Source: CAHJXF01 sp038254545 (GTDB taxonomy: Bacteria; Pseudomonadota; Gammaproteobacteria; Burkholderiales; Burkholderiaceae_D). From it: 64,000 nucleotides of DNA. The translations under genes were made by a program, and so were the position numbers. Below, one piece after another: positions 50,818-61,882 of this stretch. The notes under the pieces are model-generated. The model was not told where the DNA came from. It was given only the letters and a program-made list of their open reading frames with translations, and made no database searches. The stretch lies in contig JBBSGB010000008.1 of assembly GCA_038254545.1 (NCBI GenBank), positions 52,622 through 116,621 of the forward strand, read 5' to 3'. The stretch's first letter is position 1, and each line of letters begins with the position of its first letter.

Positions 50818-52134
50818 GTGGAAATCGCCGCCGTATTCCTCGTGATCACGGCGCTTCTCGCCTACGTGAATGTCCGCTTCGTCGGTCTGCCCGCGACGAT
50901 CGGCGTCATGGTCACGGCTCTCGGCCTGTCGCTGCTTCTCGTGACCCTCGATGCATTCGGAGTCCTTGCGGAACTTCATGCATACGAAAAGGCGCTTTTG
51001 GGCGGGATCGATTTCTCCACTGTCCTCATGCAGGGCATGCTTTCGCTGCTCCTGTTCGCGGCAGCGCTTCACATCGATCTCACCGCGCTTCGTTCCTATC
51101 GCTGGCAGGTGGGAGCGTTGGCGGTCTGCGGCACCGTGTTGTCGACCCTGGTCGTCGGCTTGACGCTGTGGCTTGCGCTGCCGTTCGTCGGCGTGCCCCT
51201 GTCCCTGTTGCACTGTCTGCTGTTCGGCGCGCTGATATCGCCGACCGATCCGATCGCCGTGACGGGAATCCTCAAATCGGCGGGCGCACCGAAGAATCTC
51301 GAACTGGTGATGGCCGGAGAGTCGCTGTTCAACGACGGCATCGGCGTAGTGATCTTTTCGCTGCTGGTGGGCGTGCTTGCGAGCGGAGAGACTCCCACCA
51401 TCGGGCATGCGACAACGCTGCTCTTGCAGGAAGCAGGAGGAGGACTGCTGTTCGGGCTCGCACTCGGCTACATCACGTTCCGGCTCTTGCGCAGCATCGA
51501 CCAATACCAGGTCGAAGTAATGATCACGCTCGCGGCCGTGGTGGGAGGCTATGCGCTTGCAAATCGACTGCATTTCTCCGGGCCGCTCGCGATGGTCGTC
51601 GCGGGATTGATCATCGGCAATGACGGCCGTGCGCTCGCGATGTCCAATGCCACCCGCCATTACGTGGACTTGTTCTGGGAGCTCCTCGACGAAATGCTGA
51701 ACGCGGTGCTGTTCGTGCTGATCGGTATGGAGGTCATCCTGATCCGGTTTTCCGCGGGGATCGCGGCAGCGGCTTCGATTGCCATCGCAGTGACCTTGCT
51801 CGCCAGATGGCTCACGGTGGGGCTGCCTGTGGGACTGATGCGCCGCACGTTTCGTCTGCCTGCGGGAGCGGGCAGCGTTCTGACGTGGGGCGGGTTGCGT
51901 GGAGGCATCTCGGTCGCGCTGGCGCTCTCGCTGCCGCGCGGGACGACGCGAGAAACTCTGATCGCGCTGACCTATTGCGTGGTTGTGTTCTCGATCCTCG
52001 GTCAGGGGCTCACGATCGGCAAGGTCGTTCGTCATTCGATGCGGCGCCAAGGATCGGCGGCGCGGCCCCCGATCTCATCGCAAGGAACGCTTGATGGCGC
52101 TGGCGCACGTCGCGCAAATCGACCGGGTTCTTGA
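50818..52134 (+). CDS. CPA1-family Na+/H+ (NhaP-type) antiporter
   Basis: 438 residues from a GTG. About 12 membrane segments. The ion-site motifs ISPTDPIAVTGILKSAG and GESLFNDGIGVVIFSLL (FND) and the late WGGLRGGISVALALSLP are those of NhaP/NHE antiporters. It exchanges Na+ or K+ for protons. It follows sorB by 18 bp, so co-transcription is possible though the function differs. Its last 125 bp overlap the convergent DUF2254 gene. Confidence 0.93.
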   Translation: MEIAAVFLVITALLAYVNVRFVGLPATIGVMVTALGLSLLLVTLDAFGVLAELHAYEKALLGGIDFSTVLMQGMLSLLLFAAALHIDLTALRSYRWQVGALAVCGTVLSTLVVGLTLWLALPFVGVPLSLLHCLLFGALISPTDPIAVTGILKSAGAPKNLELVMAGESLFNDGIGVVIFSLLVGVLASGETPTIGHATTLLLQEAGGGLLFGLALGYITFRLLRSIDQYQVEVMITLAAVVGGYALANRLHFSGPLAMVVAGLIIGNDGRALAMSNATRHYVDLFWELLDEMLNAVLFVLIGMEVILIRFSAGIAAAASIAIAVTLLARWLTVGLPVGLMRRTFRLPAGAGSVLTWGGLRGGISVALALSLPRGTTRETLIALTYCVVVFSILGQGLTIGKVVRHSMRRQGSAARPPISSQGTLDGAGARRANRPGS

Positions 52135-53458
52135 TGTCGCGTTGCGCATCATCGATGACGAGGTCCGCATGCCGATGGAGGGTCGCGATGCGAACAGGAT
52201 CGCGTTCGCAACTCTTGACGGCGCCGAGCACTTCGATAATGCGGCTCAGAATCGCGGTGCTTCCTCTCGCGTTCTGCCGGATCATGTGAAACATCGCATC
52301 GGCAAGTCCATCGTAGTCGATGCTCGACGTGACCAGCACCGGTTTGTTCTCGCGCGTTTCCACACCGGTGGGCAGGTAAAGCGTCGCGATCTCGCAGAGC
52401 CCCGAGGCGAGCCGATCGAGGACGCCCAAGGCAGTATGCGGATCATTGGTTCCGGGCGACAGCGCGCGTACGGCGACCTCGACGAGTTGTCGCACCGAAT
52501 ATTCGAGATCGTCCGAACTCCCGCGCTGGGTGGAAAGAGCGGTCGCGTCGCGTATCGCTTGAGCGATGCCTTTCGAATCCGACGTTGCCAGTGCGATCGG
52601 GGCGCCCGGGAACACGAAGGCGCCGGGCCGGACCAACAGACGAATGGCGATGCCGTGACGAGCTGCCCAGTCGGCCAGGCCCTTGCGATTGATATGCTGA
52701 AGATAGCCGTGGCGGCTATCGATCACCGGCACGGCGTCGCGCCAGAAGTCCGCAGGCGGCGGCTCGTCGGGCCGCCGGTCCACGGTCAGGCGCGCAAACG
52801 CCGAGTGCATGTCCTCGCTCACCAGTTCGATCACGGTGTCGACGTTGATGCGGCTCGCCATGTGGCCCACGAAATAGACCAGCGTGGCGACGCACACCAA
52901 GGCAAACAGAATGCCGACACTCAGCGCCAAGTGAGGAACGAAGTCGCCCTCATTTCGCGTGCGCACGCTTCGCAGAACCATCAACGCATAGGAAAACGTG
53001 CTCAGGAACACGCCCAGCGTGATCTGATTGCCGCGATCGTGCGTGAAGTTCCTCAGCAGCCGAGGGCCCATCTGTCCGGCTGCCAGCGAGAGCGCGGCAA
53101 TCGTGATGGAGAAGACGGTTCCCGCGACGCCGATCGTCGAAGAGGCCACGGTACCCAGGAGGGTGCGCGCTCCCGTGGCGCCGCCGTCATAGAGCCATGC
53201 GCTATGAAGCAGCCATTCGGGAAGCGCGGCGCCCCGGTCCAGCGCCACGAGGCCCACGGCCGAAAGAATGCCGACCAGCACCATGAGTCCGGGCACCAGC
53301 CAGAAGCTCTCCCCGATCTGGCCGGACAGCTTGCTGAAGAATGCGTTCAAGAAGATTCCCGGTCGTTCGGCACTGCGATGCGCGTCCGAATCAACGGCCC
53401 ACGGGTTGGCCGCGGATGCCGGCAGCATACCGCGAGCGGCGATCAGACGCGTCACCAC
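52010..53458 (-). CDS. DUF2254 membrane protein
   Basis: 482 residues from a GTG; an ATG 10 codons later is possible. Four membrane segments in the first ~210 residues (FWLVPGLMVLVGILSAVGLV, VASSTIGVAGTVFSITIAAL, FLSTFSYALMVLRS, GILFALVCVATLVYFVGHMA) precede a soluble domain with the family motif RALSPGTNDPHTALGVLDRL. Function unknown. The 3' end lies inside the antiporter gene on the other strand. Confidence 0.9.
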   Translation of the reverse strand: MVTRLIAARGMLPASAANPWAVDSDAHRSAERPGIFLNAFFSKLSGQIGESFWLVPGLMVLVGILSAVGLVALDRGAALPEWLLHSAWLYDGGATGARTLLGTVASSTIGVAGTVFSITIAALSLAAGQMGPRLLRNFTHDRGNQITLGVFLSTFSYALMVLRSVRTRNEGDFVPHLALSVGILFALVCVATLVYFVGHMASRINVDTVIELVSEDMHSAFARLTVDRRPDEPPPADFWRDAVPVIDSRHGYLQHINRKGLADWAARHGIAIRLLVRPGAFVFPGAPIALATSDSKGIAQAIRDATALSTQRGSSDDLEYSVRQLVEVAVRALSPGTNDPHTALGVLDRLASGLCEIATLYLPTGVETRENKPVLVTSSIDYDGLADAMFHMIRQNARGSTAILSRIIEVLGAVKSCERDPVRIATLHRHADLVIDDAQRDIKNPVDLRDVRQRHQAFLAMRSGAAPPILGAASNDERPCRS

Positions 53459-53702
53459 GGATCGACGAATCTCTGTTCGTTGCCGCGTTCACGTGGGTGA
53501 GCCAAGGCCAATCCGCGCGCAAGCCACGCGTCCTTTCGCGACCGCGATCTCCACGATCGTGGCGCTCATCGGGGCGATGATGTCGGTGCCGATCATGGCG
53601 CGCAGTCTCGCATGCCGCACGCGATGCACGGGGGAATACCCGATGACGCCCGCGCGATCTTCGCGCTAGCATGCAGCCCTTCGTGATCCAGTCGGAGCCT
53701 TC

Positions 53703-54692
53703 ATGTTCACACTCGTTCCTGTCCTGCAAAAACGCCGCACGCTTGCGCGGCTCGTCGTTGTCGCAGCATCGATCGCTGTCTCATTAGCCGCGGCCCCCGT
53801 TTTCGCACAACAGAAATTCATCAACGTCCTGACCGGCGGACAAAGCGGCGTCTACTACCCGCTCGGCGTCGCGTTGAGCCAGATCTACTCGAAGGCGATT
53901 CCCGATGTGCGCACCAGCGCGCAGGCGACCAAGGCCTCGGTAGAGAACCTCAACCTGCTCGAAGTCGGTCGCGGCGAGGTCGCGTTCTCGTTGGGCGATA
54001 CGCTGTCGGATGCCTATAAAGGCAACGAGGAAGCGGGCTTCAAGACGCCGCTGAAAAAGCTGCGCGTCATCGCCGCGATCTATCCGAACTACATCCAGAT
54101 CGTCGCCAACGCGGATGCGGGCATCAAGACGCTCGCCGATCTTAAAGGCAAGCGCATCTCGGTGGGCGCGCCCAAGTCGGGCACCGAACTGAACGCGCGC
54201 GCGGTGTTGAAGGCCGCGGGCCTGACCTACAAAGACTTCTCGAAGGTCGAGTACCTGGCGTTCGGCGAGTCAGTCGAGCTGATGAAGAACCGCCAGCTCG
54301 ACGCGACGCTGCAATCGGCGGGTCTGGGTGTCGCATCGATTCGCGACCTCGCGACCTCGGTCGACATCGTGGTCGTCGCGGTACCGGCCGACATCGTCGC
54401 GAAAATCGGCGACCCCGCGTATCAGGCCGCGACGATCCCGGCCAACACCTATACCGGTCAGACCGCCGCAGTGCCCACCGTCGCGATCCAGAACTTTCTC
54501 GTCACCACCAACGCCGTCCCGGTGGACACGGCGTACGCGATGACCAAGGCGACCTTCGAGAATCTCGATCAGCTGGTCGCCGCACACAACGCGGCAAAGG
54601 GGATCTCGAAAGAAAACGCGGCGAAAAACCCGCCGGTGCCGTTGCACCCGGGCGCGGAAAAGTATTTCCGCGAGATCGGCGTGTTGAAGTGA
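53703..54692 (+). CDS. TAXI-family TRAP transporter solute receptor
   Basis: 329 residues. A signal peptide ends near residue 35 (LAAAPVFAQQ). The TAXI signature is FINVLTGGQSGVYYPLGVAL, followed by VRTSAQATKASVENLNLLE and KGKRISVGAPKSGTELNARA. It binds an organic acid or amino acid in the periplasm and hands it to the fused TRAP permease 137 bp downstream. The ligand (glutamate, 2-oxoglutarate or other) cannot be told from sequence. Confidence 0.93.
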   Translation: MFTLVPVLQKRRTLARLVVVAASIAVSLAAAPVFAQQKFINVLTGGQSGVYYPLGVALSQIYSKAIPDVRTSAQATKASVENLNLLEVGRGEVAFSLGDTLSDAYKGNEEAGFKTPLKKLRVIAAIYPNYIQIVANADAGIKTLADLKGKRISVGAPKSGTELNARAVLKAAGLTYKDFSKVEYLAFGESVELMKNRQLDATLQSAGLGVASIRDLATSVDIVVVAVPADIVAKIGDPAYQAATIPANTYTGQTAAVPTVAIQNFLVTTNAVPVDTAYAMTKATFENLDQLVAAHNAAKGISKENAAKNPPVPLHPGAEKYFREIGVLK

Positions 54693-54738
54693 CGACACTG
54701 GAACGTTGAGCACCGATGCGATGAAACCCATCGTTCAT

Positions 54739-54812
54739 CGTCCCTGCGAAAGCAGGGATCCCCAGCGTCGACATGCGTGCGGCACTGGGTTCCCGCGTGC
54801 GCGGGAACGACG
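54739..54812. repeat. Pair of inverted REP-like hairpins
   Basis: Two stems facing each other: CCCTGC-gaaa-GCAGGG (54742-54757) and GTTCCCGCG-TG-CGCGGGAAC (54789-54808), with related flanks (ATCCCCAG and CTGGGTTCCC). This matches the bacterial interspersed repeats with CCCGCG hairpins. It lies between the TRAP receptor and permease genes and could tune mRNA stability. Confidence 0.75.
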
Positions 54813-54829
54813 GGAGTCTTGAGTCCCGC

Positions 54830-56929
<2,100 letters not shown>

Positions 56930-56977
56930 CGTCGCGTGGCGGATCGGCGCTGACCATCGCGGCAACGTGATCCGTCA

Positions 56978-57394
56978 TTGATCACCGCGACTCTCATTGC
57001 ATCGGCGCTGTTATGCCTCACGGCTTCGGGCCATGAAGTGCGTTTGCCCGCCGATCGCTTCACGCTGGTGTGGACGCATTCGATCGAGAAGATCGATTGG
57101 GAAGAGGACTATGTCGTCGCGGGGCGTTGGCTCTACCTGTCGGGCGCGCGCATTCGCGGCACGGGCGCGGGCATGGAGCCGCCCGACGATGCGCCATTGG
57201 TCGATGGCGTGTATGTCTATCGGCCGGCGCAGCGCTGGTTTCGAACGCTCGATCTCGCGCGATCCGCGTTCGTGCGCGACTACCGCGTGTGCATCGCGGG
57301 ACGTTGCGAGCCGATGTCGAAGTGGATTCCGGTCGCGGCGGGCACAACGCGCGTGACTTCATGCGTGAACGTCGAGGATCGCTTCGCGCATTGA
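56978..57394 (+). CDS. DUF1850 protein of the TAXI-TRAP operon
   Basis: 138 residues, read from a TTG at 56978. A weak signal peptide (MITATLIASALLCLTASG) leads to the DUF1850 pattern RFTLVWTHSIEKIDWEEDYV, LYLSGARIRGTGAGMEPPDD and RDYRVCIAGRCEPMSKWIPV. These small proteins are encoded almost only beside TAXI-TRAP genes and may help assembly. No ATG start fits; no good ribosome site is visible. Confidence 0.88.
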   Translation: MITATLIASALLCLTASGHEVRLPADRFTLVWTHSIEKIDWEEDYVVAGRWLYLSGARIRGTGAGMEPPDDAPLVDGVYVYRPAQRWFRTLDLARSAFVRDYRVCIAGRCEPMSKWIPVAAGTTRVTSCVNVEDRFAH

Positions 57395-57408
57395 TGCGCG
57401 TCGACGCA

Positions 57409-58287
57409 TCACGTCATCGCAAGCGGCGTTTTCTTCGACGGCGGCGGGAACGCCGCACCGATCTGCCCGAGCTCCGCTTCGCTCAACACGATGTCGGCCG
57501 CGGCGATGTTCTCCGACAGATGCGCGTGATCGACCGCCTTCGGAATCGCGATCACGTCGGGATGCCGCACTACCCATGCGAGCGCGATCTGCGCCGCGCT
57601 CGCGCCGCGCGCCGCGCCGAGTTTCGCCAGCGTCTTGTCCTTCGCGAGCGCGCCGCGACCGAGCGGGCAATACGCCATGGTCGGCATGTGCAAGCTGCGT
57701 TGATAGGCGACGAGGCTGAATTCGGGACCGCGTTCGTCCAGCGCGTAATAGACCTGGTTGGTCGCGCATGCCGGCCTGCGTCTGGACAAGGCGCGCGCCG
57801 TGTCGAGCGCTTCGAGTTCGCGCAGGTCATCGACATCGAAGTTGCTCACGCCCCAATACCGGATCGCACCGCTCGCCTTGATCGCTTCGAAGGCATCGAC
57901 GGTTTCCGCAAGCGGCACCGCGCCGCGCCAGTGCAGCAGATAGACGTCGATGGCGTCGAGGCCGAGTCGCTGGCGGCTTCTCTCGCACGCCGCGATCACG
58001 CCCTTGGTGTCGGCGTGATGCGGATAGACCTTGCTGACGATGATGACGTCTTCGCGTGCGACGGCATGGGCGCGCATCGCTTCTGCGAGCGCCTTGCCCA
58101 GGATGGTTTCGGCGCCGCCTTCGCCGTACATCTCGGCGGTGTCGAAAAGGCGATACCCGCAGTCGATCGCGAAACGAATCGCGGCGATCTCCTGCTTGCG
58201 CGCGGATGTGGACTCGCCCATCTTCCAGGTACCCAGACCCAAGGCGGGCACGGCCTCGCCTGTAGGTAATGCAATCGTCTTGGTCAT
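57409..58287 (-). CDS. Aldo/keto reductase
   Basis: 292 residues. The catalytic tetrad is visible: Asp and Tyr in FDTAEMYGEGGAE, Lys in IIVSKVYPHHAD, His in YLLHWRG. The NADPH pocket ends with VIAIPKAVDHAHLSENIAAA. Similar to YeaE/DkgA-type reductases of aldehydes and methylglyoxal. Convergent with the DUF1850 gene (14 bp), divergent from the DUF2855 gene (83 bp). Confidence 0.92.
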   Translation of the reverse strand: MTKTIALPTGEAVPALGLGTWKMGESTSARKQEIAAIRFAIDCGYRLFDTAEMYGEGGAETILGKALAEAMRAHAVAREDVIIVSKVYPHHADTKGVIAACERSRQRLGLDAIDVYLLHWRGAVPLAETVDAFEAIKASGAIRYWGVSNFDVDDLRELEALDTARALSRRRPACATNQVYYALDERGPEFSLVAYQRSLHMPTMAYCPLGRGALAKDKTLAKLGAARGASAAQIALAWVVRHPDVIAIPKAVDHAHLSENIAAADIVLSEAELGQIGAAFPPPSKKTPLAMT

Positions 58288-58370
58288 CGCTCACAATCCC
58301 CGTTCACGACCACTCCGCTGTGGCGCCGCAGTGGCCCCGCAGTGGTCCATTTGGCTGCCGCACTCCGACC

Positions 58371-59513
58371 ATGATCGCATCCAGCTTGCCTCCCTCGATC
58401 GATTTTCTCGTGCGTCGCGACGATCTCCACGTGACGCGCCTGCGCACCACGCCTGTCGCCGCGCCGCTTGCAGAAGGCGAAGTGCTGCTGCAGGTCGATC
58501 GCTTCGCCATGACCGCCAACAACGTGACCTATGCTGCCTTCGGCGATTCGATGTCCTACTGGGATTTCTTCCCGTCCCACGAAGACGGGTGGGGCCGCAT
58601 CCCGGTGTGGGGCTTCGGCACCGTGCTCGCGTCGAGCGTCGAGGGTATCGAAGTCAGCGAGCGCTTCTATGGTTATTACCCGATGTCCACGCACGTCGTG
58701 ATGCGGCCGGCGCGCGTGAAGGGCGGCGGTTTCGTCGACGGCGGCGCGCATCGGGAGAAGCTGCACCCGCTCTACAACCAGTACACGCGCAACAGTGCCG
58801 ACGCGCTCTACGACGCTGAACGCGAAGACGTGCAACTGCTGCTGCGGCCGCTCTTCATCACGTCGTTCGTGATCGACGACTTTCTCGCCGACAACGATTT
58901 CTTCGGCGCGCGCGCCGTGCTGCTGTCGAGCGCATTGAGCAAGACCGCCTACGGGCTTGCGTGGCAACTGGCGTTGCGACGGCCCGATGGCCCCGAGGTG
59001 ATCGCGCTCACGTCGCCCGGCAACGTGCGCTTCGTCGAAGGCCTCGGCTGCTATGACCGGGTGGTGACTTACGACGCGATCGCGTCGTTGCCCAGGGACC
59101 TTCCGATCATCTATGTGGACTTCGCCGGCGATCGCGTGCTGCGCGCGAACCTGCATCGCCGCTTTCGCGATGCGATGCGTTACAGCTGCGCGGTCGGCTC
59201 GTCGCATTGGGATGCAGAGCGCGCGAATGACGAAAGCGAGCCCCTTCCGGGCGCCAAGCCGACCTTCTTCTTCGCGCCGTCGCAGATCAAGAAGCGCAGC
59301 GCCGAATGGGGCGCCGACGGATTTCAGCGGCGCTTCGCCGATGCATGGCGCGCGTTCACCGCAAGAGTCGTCGATCCGGCGAAGCCATGGATGAACATCA
59401 CCCATGGCGAAGGCGTTGCCGCGGTCGAGCAGGTCTATGGCGATCTGCTCGAAGGTCATGCGAAGCCCGATGACGGACGCATCGTGTCGATGTTCGAGCG
59501 CGTGCACGTGTAG
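58371..59513 (+). CDS. DUF2855 family protein
   Basis: 380 residues from the ATG at 58371 (MIASSLPPSIDFLVRRDDLH). The family pattern is clear: VLLQVDRFAMTANNVTYAAF, MSYWDFFPSHEDGWGRIPVW, FYGYYPMSTHVVM, LLRPLFITSFVIDDFLADND and ALSKTAYGLAWQLA. The layout is that of a zinc-free MDR (quinone-oxidoreductase-like) protein without the usual glycine-rich NADP motif. Reaction unknown. A DUF1801-like gene starts 6 bp downstream, so they form an operon. Confidence 0.9.
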   Translation: MIASSLPPSIDFLVRRDDLHVTRLRTTPVAAPLAEGEVLLQVDRFAMTANNVTYAAFGDSMSYWDFFPSHEDGWGRIPVWGFGTVLASSVEGIEVSERFYGYYPMSTHVVMRPARVKGGGFVDGGAHREKLHPLYNQYTRNSADALYDAEREDVQLLLRPLFITSFVIDDFLADNDFFGARAVLLSSALSKTAYGLAWQLALRRPDGPEVIALTSPGNVRFVEGLGCYDRVVTYDAIASLPRDLPIIYVDFAGDRVLRANLHRRFRDAMRYSCAVGSSHWDAERANDESEPLPGAKPTFFFAPSQIKKRSAEWGADGFQRRFADAWRAFTARVVDPAKPWMNITHGEGVAAVEQVYGDLLEGHAKPDDGRIVSMFERVHV

Positions 59514-59519
59514 GGCGCC

Positions 59520-59975
59520 ATGCGAGCCGAAGACCAGCTTGCCGCATTCATCGCGCGCTTCACACCCGCGATCGCCGCGTGCACCGAGGACGTACTCGCC
59601 AAGCTGCGCGCCCGCATGCCGAGCGCCACGCAACTGGTTTACGACAACTACAACGCGCTCGTGATCGGCTTCGGCCCCAACGAGCGCGCATCGGACGCCA
59701 TCTTTTCCATCGCAATCTATTCGCGATGGATCAATCTCTTCTTTCTGCAGGCGGTCAGGCAGCGGCTCGCGGATCCCGATCACCTGCTGTGCGGCGAGGG
59801 AACCATGGTGCGACACATACGCATCGACGATGCGGCGATGCTCGACGATCGCGCCGTGCTCGCGCTGATCGAGCAATCGTTGGCGCAGGCGCGCGTCCCT
59901 TTGTTTCAGGACGCGCCGGGGCGCATCGTGATCCGCGCGATCGCCGCGAAGCAGCGCGTGCGGCGTCCGTCATGA
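59520..59975 (+). CDS. DUF1801-like (YdhG) protein
   Basis: 151 residues. RMPSATQLVYDNYNALVIGF, FSIAIYSRWINLFFLQAVRQ and a late basic tail fit the YdhG/DUF1801 fold. Function unknown. Six bases after DUF2855. The next gene (MFS) starts 52 bp later in the same direction and could be in the same transcript. Confidence 0.75.
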   Translation: MRAEDQLAAFIARFTPAIAACTEDVLAKLRARMPSATQLVYDNYNALVIGFGPNERASDAIFSIAIYSRWINLFFLQAVRQRLADPDHLLCGEGTMVRHIRIDDAAMLDDRAVLALIEQSLAQARVPLFQDAPGRIVIRAIAAKQRVRRPS

Positions 59976-60027
59976 CGGCGAGCGCGGGGCCACGAGGCTC
60001 GCCACGCCCCTGCTAGACTCGCCGCCC

Positions 60028-61221
60028 ATGGACGAACCGCGCTACGGATGGGTGGTGGTCTGGGGCGCGTTCTACTGCCTCGCGCTGATCTTCGGCGTCG
60101 CCTATTCGTTCGCTGCATTCTTCGAATCCTTCGCCCACGAATTTGCCGCGCAACGCGCCGACGTGGCGCTCGTCTTCGGGCTTTCCGGTCTCATCTATTT
60201 CGTGCTCGGCGCGGGCGCCGGGATGCTCGCCGACCGCTACGGGCCACGCATCGTATGCTCGGCCGGCATGTTGTTCATCGTCGGCGGCCTGCTGGCGACG
60301 AGTTACGCGCGATCGATGGCGACTGTCTATCTCGCCTACGGCGTGGGCATCGGGGTCGGCGTCGCGCTGGTCTACACCCCGGCGATCGCCAGCGTGCAGC
60401 CATGGTTCGCGCGCCGGCGCGGCCTCGCTGCGGGCATCGCGAGCGCGGGCATCGGCGCTGGCACGATCGCGATTCCGCTCATCGCCGCGAGCGCGATCTC
60501 GGCGCTGGAATGGCGCAGCGCACTCCGCGCCATCGCGGCCGGCGTGCTCGTGGCCGGGCTCATCGCTGCGTTCGTGCTCAAGCGCGCACCGGTCGCACGC
60601 GGCGCGCAGGGTGAGGCGCGAGCCGGCGCCAGCCTCGGCGAAGCGCTCAGGGACCGGCGCTTCTGGTGGTTCTACGCGTACGCGCTGCTGGCGGCGCCGA
60701 CCATGTTCATCCCGTTCGCGCACGTGTCGGCGGCAGCGCGCGATCTGGGCATCGGACTCACACCGGGCGACTCTCGCGCGGTCGGTTTGGTCGGCCTGAT
60801 CGGCATCGGCAGCTTGATCGGCCGCTTCGCGATCGGCGCGCTCGCCGACCGCCTCGGCCGCACGCTGACGCTGACCCTGATGCAGGCTTCGATGGGCGCG
60901 TCCTACGTGCTGTGGGGCGCGGCCGGCGGCTATGTCGCGCTGGCGATCTTCGCGCTCTGGTTCGGCCTGAGCTATGGCGGCATCGTCTCGTTGATGCCGG
61001 CGATCTGCATGGACATGTTCGGTGCGCGCGCGGTCTCGAGCATCGTCGGCACCCTGTACACCGGCGCGGCGCTGGGCAACCTGCTCGGTCCGGTCGTCGC
61101 CGGGGCCGTGTTCGACCGCAGCGGGAGTTATGCGCCGGTGATCTGGGGCTGCGTCGCGCTATCGGTAGTGGGGACGGCGGTTGCATGGCGGCTCGTGAAG
61201 TCGGGCGCGCCGGTTTATTGA
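60028..61221 (+). CDS. MFS transporter (oxalate/formate antiporter-like or monocarboxylate porter-like)
   Basis: 397 residues. YGWVVVWGAFYCLALIFGVA, GMLADRYGPRIVCSAGML, GVGIGVGVALVYTPAIASVQ and FARRRGLAAGIASAGIGAG are typical of the OFA/MCT branch; the second half repeats with GALADRLGRTLTLTLMQASM and FGLSYGGIVSLMPAICMDMF. About 12 membrane segments. Probably exchanges small carboxylates, but the substrate is not known. Confidence 0.9.
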   Translation: MDEPRYGWVVVWGAFYCLALIFGVAYSFAAFFESFAHEFAAQRADVALVFGLSGLIYFVLGAGAGMLADRYGPRIVCSAGMLFIVGGLLATSYARSMATVYLAYGVGIGVGVALVYTPAIASVQPWFARRRGLAAGIASAGIGAGTIAIPLIAASAISALEWRSALRAIAAGVLVAGLIAAFVLKRAPVARGAQGEARAGASLGEALRDRRFWWFYAYALLAAPTMFIPFAHVSAAARDLGIGLTPGDSRAVGLVGLIGIGSLIGRFAIGALADRLGRTLTLTLMQASMGASYVLWGAAGGYVALAIFALWFGLSYGGIVSLMPAICMDMFGARAVSSIVGTLYTGAALGNLLGPVVAGAVFDRSGSYAPVIWGCVALSVVGTAVAWRLVKSGAPVY

Positions 61222-61301
61222 GGACGGGCCGTGCGCATGTGCGCATCGACGGCGCATCGTCGGTGAAGCCGCTCGGTTCGGACGACCGACCGATGCCACG
61301 T

Positions 61302-61871
61302 TCATCGCGACAGCGGCGACAGCCGATAGCCTTCGCTGCCCTGCTCGGCCGGTGTCTGCGCGACGTTGAGGATCATCGAGACGGTCGCGAAGTAACCGAG
61401 AATCGCGACGAGGTCGACGATCCCCTGCTCGCCGAAGGCTCCGCACGCGGCGTCGTAGGTTGCATCGGCGACACCTCGATACCGCGCCAATTCGATGGCG
61501 AAGTCGTACACGATCGCTTCGTCGCGCGACATGCGCTCGGGTCGCGCGCCTTCGGCCAGGGCCGCGATGGTTTCGGGCGCGCAGCCGGCCTTCAACGCGA
61601 GCGGGACGTGGATCGCCCACTCGAACTGCTGCGTCCATTGGCGCGCGACGATCAGCGTCGCGAACTCGGACAGACGCGGCGGGATGGCGCTGTAGAAGCG
61701 CAGGTACTCGCCGACCTTCTGCAGCCGCGCCATCAACTCGGGACTGCGCATCAGCGCGATGAAAGGCCCCTTGACGCCCTTGCGCGGTCCCGCGGTCAGC
61801 TCGTCGGCAGCGGCGCGCTGTCGCTCGGTCATGGCCGCGATCGGCAACGGGGGCATGCGCTCTGCAAGCAT
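61302..61871 (-). CDS. Carboxymuconolactone decarboxylase family protein
   Basis: 189 residues from the ATG at 61871 (AAGGAG site). KGVKGPFIALMRSPELMARL and the core SEFATLIVARQWTQQFEWAI followed by HVPLALKAGCAPETIAAL match the CMD family. The AhpD-type CxxC pair is absent, so it is not an AhpD-like peroxidase; decarboxylase or lactonase-like chemistry is more likely but unproven. It starts 11 bp after the MFS gene upstream and is in its operon. Confidence 0.87.
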   Translation of the reverse strand: MLAERMPPLPIAAMTERQRAAADELTAGPRKGVKGPFIALMRSPELMARLQKVGEYLRFYSAIPPRLSEFATLIVARQWTQQFEWAIHVPLALKAGCAPETIAALAEGARPERMSRDEAIVYDFAIELARYRGVADATYDAACGAFGEQGIVDLVAILGYFATVSMILNVAQTPAEQGSEGYRLSPLSR

Positions 61872-61882
61872 GCTCGGCTCCT

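Noticed and set aside
50407..52050. 547-residue open frame on the minus strand across sorB and the antiporter
   Set aside because: Same reason: low-complexity H/R/Q/D composition and complete overlap with well-supported genes on the other strand.
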